Below are positions 61,358 to 64,000 of a stretch of 64,000 bases of DNA, in pieces. The DNA is from Lederbergia citrea. Lineage in GTDB: Bacteria; Bacillota; Bacilli; Bacillales; Bacillaceae_C. A model generated the notes under the pieces. It saw only the letters and a list, made by a program, of their open reading frames with translations, was not told the DNA's origin and did no database searches. The stretch is taken from positions 372,001 to 436,000 of the forward strand of contig NZ_JAGYPH010000001.1 of assembly GCF_018343525.1 (NCBI RefSeq). The letters run 5' to 3'. How positions within the stretch are numbered: position 1 is the stretch's first letter; each line of letters starts with the position of its first letter. Position numbers and translations under genes: made by a program.

Positions 61358-62578
61358 ATGTTAAAAATAAAAAAAATGTTTGGTGATACTGAAATTCCGA
61401 AAGATTTAACATTGCTTTTAATAGTTGGAGGCCTATATTCCTTAAGCATTTCCCTGTCAAATACATTTGTTAACATCTATTTGTGGAAGCAATCAGGAAA
61501 ATTTCTTGATCTTGCCATATACAATATGGCTATCGTAATTTTTCAGCTCATGACTTTTATTTTAGCGGGAAGATTGGCGAAAAAGGTTGACAGGGTATTA
61601 GTTCTTCGGATAGGTGTTATTTTTTTGGCCTTATTTTTTATAACCGTTTTATTTTTCGGTGAGAATTCTTCTAAGCATTTAATTTTGCTTGGAGGCTTAC
61701 TCGGGATGGGCTATGGTTTTTATTGGCTTGCTTTTAATGTTTTGACGTTCGAGATAACGGAGCCTGATACGAGAGATATTTTTAACGGGTTTATGGGGGC
61801 TTTATCATCTGTTGGTGGCATCATTGGCCCCATTTCAGCAGGTTTTATCATCACGAGATTTACCTCAAATATTGGATATACGTTAATCTTTGTCATTTCA
61901 TTAGTTTTATTTTCCGCTGCAGTACTTCTCAGTTTTTATATTAAAAGAAGGCCAGCTTCAGGAACATACTTATTCAGAAGAATTATACTGGAAAGAAAGC
62001 ATAATGATAATTGGCGACTTGTCACAAATGCCCATTTCTTGCAAGGAATGAGAGAAGGTACCTTTGTTTTTGTTATCTCAGTTTTTGTTTTTATTGCCAC
62101 GAAAAATGAACTGGCACTTGGCGCGTTCGGTCTCTTAAATGCAGGTGTGTCATTTATCGTGTACACCTTGGCTACTCGACTGATCAAGAAGGAGAAAAGA
62201 AAAAAAGTCATGGTCTTTGGCGGCTTGCTTTTATATAGTGCCATTTTTCTAATTGTTTTTGATCCTACGTATACAAGACTACTCATCTACGGTGCACTCA
62301 TCGGGATTGGTTACCCTCTTATGCTTGTTCCATATTCGTCAACGACATACGATGTGATCGGAAAAAGCTGGAAAGCGGGTGAAATGCGGATTGAATATAT
62401 CGTCGTAAGAGAGTTGTTTCTCAACATAGGAAGAATTACTTCAATCTTAGCTTTCATCGCTGCGATTTATTTTTATAAACCTTCTACAAGTATTCCTATA
62501 CTGCTTATCTTGATTGGTACAGGGCATTTACTTGCGGCATTATTATTAACGAAGGTGAAGGTCGATTTACCTTCCTGA
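61358..62578 (+). CDS. yqgE: MFS transporter (YqgE-like)
   Basis: A 406-residue major facilitator protein with about 12 helices: GGLYSLSISLSNTFVNIYLW in helix 1 and GLLGMGYGFYWLAFNVLTFE in helix 4-5 region. The substrate is unknown. In B. subtilis yqgE lies directly after sodA; here the usp-mrp block is between them. ATG 61358 abuts the terminator T run. Confidence 0.88.
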   Translation: MLKIKKMFGDTEIPKDLTLLLIVGGLYSLSISLSNTFVNIYLWKQSGKFLDLAIYNMAIVIFQLMTFILAGRLAKKVDRVLVLRIGVIFLALFFITVLFFGENSSKHLILLGGLLGMGYGFYWLAFNVLTFEITEPDTRDIFNGFMGALSSVGGIIGPISAGFIITRFTSNIGYTLIFVISLVLFSAAVLLSFYIKRRPASGTYLFRRIILERKHNDNWRLVTNAHFLQGMREGTFVFVISVFVFIATKNELALGAFGLLNAGVSFIVYTLATRLIKKEKRKKVMVFGGLLLYSAIFLIVFDPTYTRLLIYGALIGIGYPLMLVPYSSTTYDVIGKSWKAGEMRIEYIVVRELFLNIGRITSILAFIAAIYFYKPSTSIPILLILIGTGHLLAALLLTKVKVDLPS

Positions 62579-62596
62579 TTATTAGTGCTTGTAGCT

Positions 62597-62650
62597 CCTA
62601 GTCTTTTCTTTTACAATGGAAGGAAGGCAGTTAGAAAAGAAAGGACTGGG
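62597..62650 (+). promoter_or_regulatory. Hairpin masking the pbpA ribosome site
   Basis: CCTAGTCTTTTCTTTT (62597-62612) pairs with AAAAGAAAGGACTGGG (62635-62650) over 16 pairs with two G-U. The AAAGGA ribosome site of pbpA is in the right arm. No T run follows, so this is more likely a translation-control structure than a terminator. Confidence 0.65.
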
Positions 62651-62654
62651 AAGC

Positions 62655-64000
62655 TTGAAAAAGAATAAAAAGAAAACAACTCATGTTCCTTTCAGAATGA
62701 ACATGTTGTTTTTTATTGTTTTTATCCTATTTGCATTGTTGATCCTTAGACTTGGGATCGTGCAAATCGTATATGGTGAAGATGCAAAAAGGGAGATTGA
62801 ACGAACTGACGATGTAACGGTGGCAACATCTGTTCCCCGAGGGTTATTCTATGACCGGAATTATAATCCTATTGTAGATAATGAACCCCAACGGGCGATT
62901 ACATATACAGCACCGAAAAAATTCGACCAGGAAACCACGTTGAAAACCGCTGAAACACTGGCTAAAATTATTGACCAAGATACAGATAAAATAACGGAAC
63001 GAGATAAAATTGATTTTTGGTTGCTAAAGAATCCAGATGAAGCGAGTGCAAAAATAACGAAGGAAGAAGAAAAAAAATATAAAGGTAAAGAAAATGAACT
63101 GTACAAGCTACAGCGTGACCGAGTAACGAAGAAAGAACTTGCTACTCTTACAGATGAGGATTTGAAAGTACTTGCTATTTACCGTGAATTTACGGGAGGA
63201 TATGCGCTTGATAGGCAAATGGTCAAAAATAAAGATGTGTCCTTAGAGGAATATTCCCAAGTAAGTGAACATCTTGATATATTGCCTGGAGTAGATACGA
63301 CAACCGACTGGGAGCGCACCTATTTATTTGGGGAGACTTTGAAATCTGTTTTAGGTGGAGTAACTCAAGGGTTGCCATCTGAAAAACTTGATTATTATAT
63401 GGCAAGAGGGTACAGCAGAAACGACAGAGTAGGGAAAAGCTATATTGAACTACAGTATGAAGATGTCCTGCGTGGACAAAAAGAAAAAGTTCAGAATATA
63501 ACTAAATCTGGCGATATACTTGAAACGAAAGTAATTAATGAAGGCCAGCGCGGAAAAGATTTAGTACTAACAATTGACATGGAATTGCAACAGGCGGTAG
63601 ATAAAATTCTTGAAGAAGAAATCCTTAAAACAAAAGGAAAATCAGGAACACATCTGTTAGATCGCGCTTTTGTGACAATGATGGATCCACATACAGGTGA
63701 AATTCTTGCATTGTCCGGGAAACAATATTCTTATGATGAAAAAGAAATGAGATACACATTTAAAGACTTTGCTGCTGGGAATTTCACTACTGCCTATGTT
63801 CCTGGATCGGTAGTTAAGGGAGCTACTGTTCTAACTGGTTATATGACGGGAGTCAATTATCCAGGAAAACCGATATTGGATGAGGTACTTGATATTAAAG
63901 GTTCAAAAAACAAAAAATCCTGGTTTAATAGAGGTTCTTATATTTGGATGAATGATACGCAGGCACTTATTCGGTCATCAAACGTGTATATGTTTAAAAC
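62655..64000 (+). CDS. pbpA: Penicillin-binding protein 2A (PbpA), 5' part
   Basis: A class B transpeptidase for cell wall elongation. The visible 448 codons have a cytoplasmic Lys-rich start, a membrane anchor (about 14-38), the PBP dimer domain with TSVPRGLFYDRNYNPIVDN and GYALDRQMVKNKDVSLEEYS, and the transpeptidase start with YVPGSVVKGAT; the nucleophile is Ser385 with Lys388. The start TTG 62655 is nine bases after AAAGGA; an in-frame ATG at 62616 has no ribosome site. The gene runs past the window end; the KTG box is not seen. Confidence 0.93.
   Translation, partial: MKKNKKKTTHVPFRMNMLFFIVFILFALLILRLGIVQIVYGEDAKREIERTDDVTVATSVPRGLFYDRNYNPIVDNEPQRAITYTAPKKFDQETTLKTAETLAKIIDQDTDKITERDKIDFWLLKNPDEASAKITKEEEKKYKGKENELYKLQRDRVTKKELATLTDEDLKVLAIYREFTGGYALDRQMVKNKDVSLEEYSQVSEHLDILPGVDTTTDWERTYLFGETLKSVLGGVTQGLPSEKLDYYMARGYSRNDRVGKSYIELQYEDVLRGQKEKVQNITKSGDILETKVINEGQRGKDLVLTIDMELQQAVDKILEEEILKTKGKSGTHLLDRAFVTMMDPHTGEILALSGKQYSYDEKEMRYTFKDFAAGNFTTAYVPGSVVKGATVLTGYMTGVNYPGKPILDEVLDIKGSKNKKSWFNRGSYIWMNDTQALIRSSNVYMFK

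Overview
This window is a stretch of conserved chromosomal backbone from an endospore-forming, low-GC Gram-positive bacterium of the family Bacillaceae. Gene order follows the comEA-to-pbpA region of Bacillus subtilis closely. Spore-former markers include the germination protease gpr, yqfC, yqfD and the YqfQ/VrrA-type protein. No rRNA, tRNA, CRISPR array or intact mobile element was found. The species cannot be named from the sequence alone.

Layout. 1-3.3 kb: DNA uptake genes comEA (3' end), comEB and comEC, then yqzM. 3.5-9.4 kb: holA, rpsT, gpr, lepA and hemW; spoIIP and yqxA, which sit between gpr and lepA in B. subtilis, are missing. 9.4-17.5 kb: the class I heat-shock operon hrcA-grpE-dnaK-dnaJ behind a perfect CIRCE operator, then prmA, rsmE and mtaB. 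17.5-24.7 kb: a Na/Pi-type transporter, rpsU, a decayed yqeY, a SigW-type promoter reading into the NfeD protease/flotillin operon (yqeZ-floA-yqfB), then yqfC, yqfD and phoH. 24.8-31 kb: pgpH (c-di-AMP hydrolase), ybeY, dgkA, a 0.8-kb insertion zone, cdd, era, yqzL and recO. 31-39 kb: a glycine T-box with glyQS, then ppsR, yqxD, dnaG and sigA; ccpN is absent between glyS and ppsR. 39-47.6 kb: a small membrane protein, an acyl-CoA dehydrogenase, cccA, trmK, yqfO, ispH, vrrA, cshB, nfo and yqfT. 47.6-53.6 kb: znuC-znuB-zur with a Zur-like box and a structured intergenic element, then yqfW, ispG, yqfZ, yqgB and yqgC. 53.7-64 kb: sodA, a UspA-like protein, the full seven-gene mrpABCDEFG antiporter operon, yqgE and the 5' part of pbpA. 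The usp-mrp block interrupts the B. subtilis order sodA-yqgE-pbpA.

Most genes are housekeeping. They cover translation and its fidelity (lepA, era, ybeY, prmA, rsmE, mtaB, trmK, glyQS), replication and transcription (holA, dnaG, sigA), protein folding, zinc and sodium homeostasis, isoprenoid synthesis (ispG, ispH), envelope stress and sporulation.

No new multi-gene system (defence, biosynthetic or mobile) is visible. The less expected signals are small: a decayed yqeY; an IS1182-like transposase remnant beside two palindromic repeats in the dgkA-cdd gap; a structured element between znuB and zur; a yqxD gene with no ATG, GTG or TTG before its conserved N-terminus, an apparent ATT start and two leader hairpins; and three genes (yqfC, yqgE, pbpA) whose Shine-Dalgarno sequence lies inside the 3' arm of a strong hairpin. 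All start choices and pairings were read by eye.
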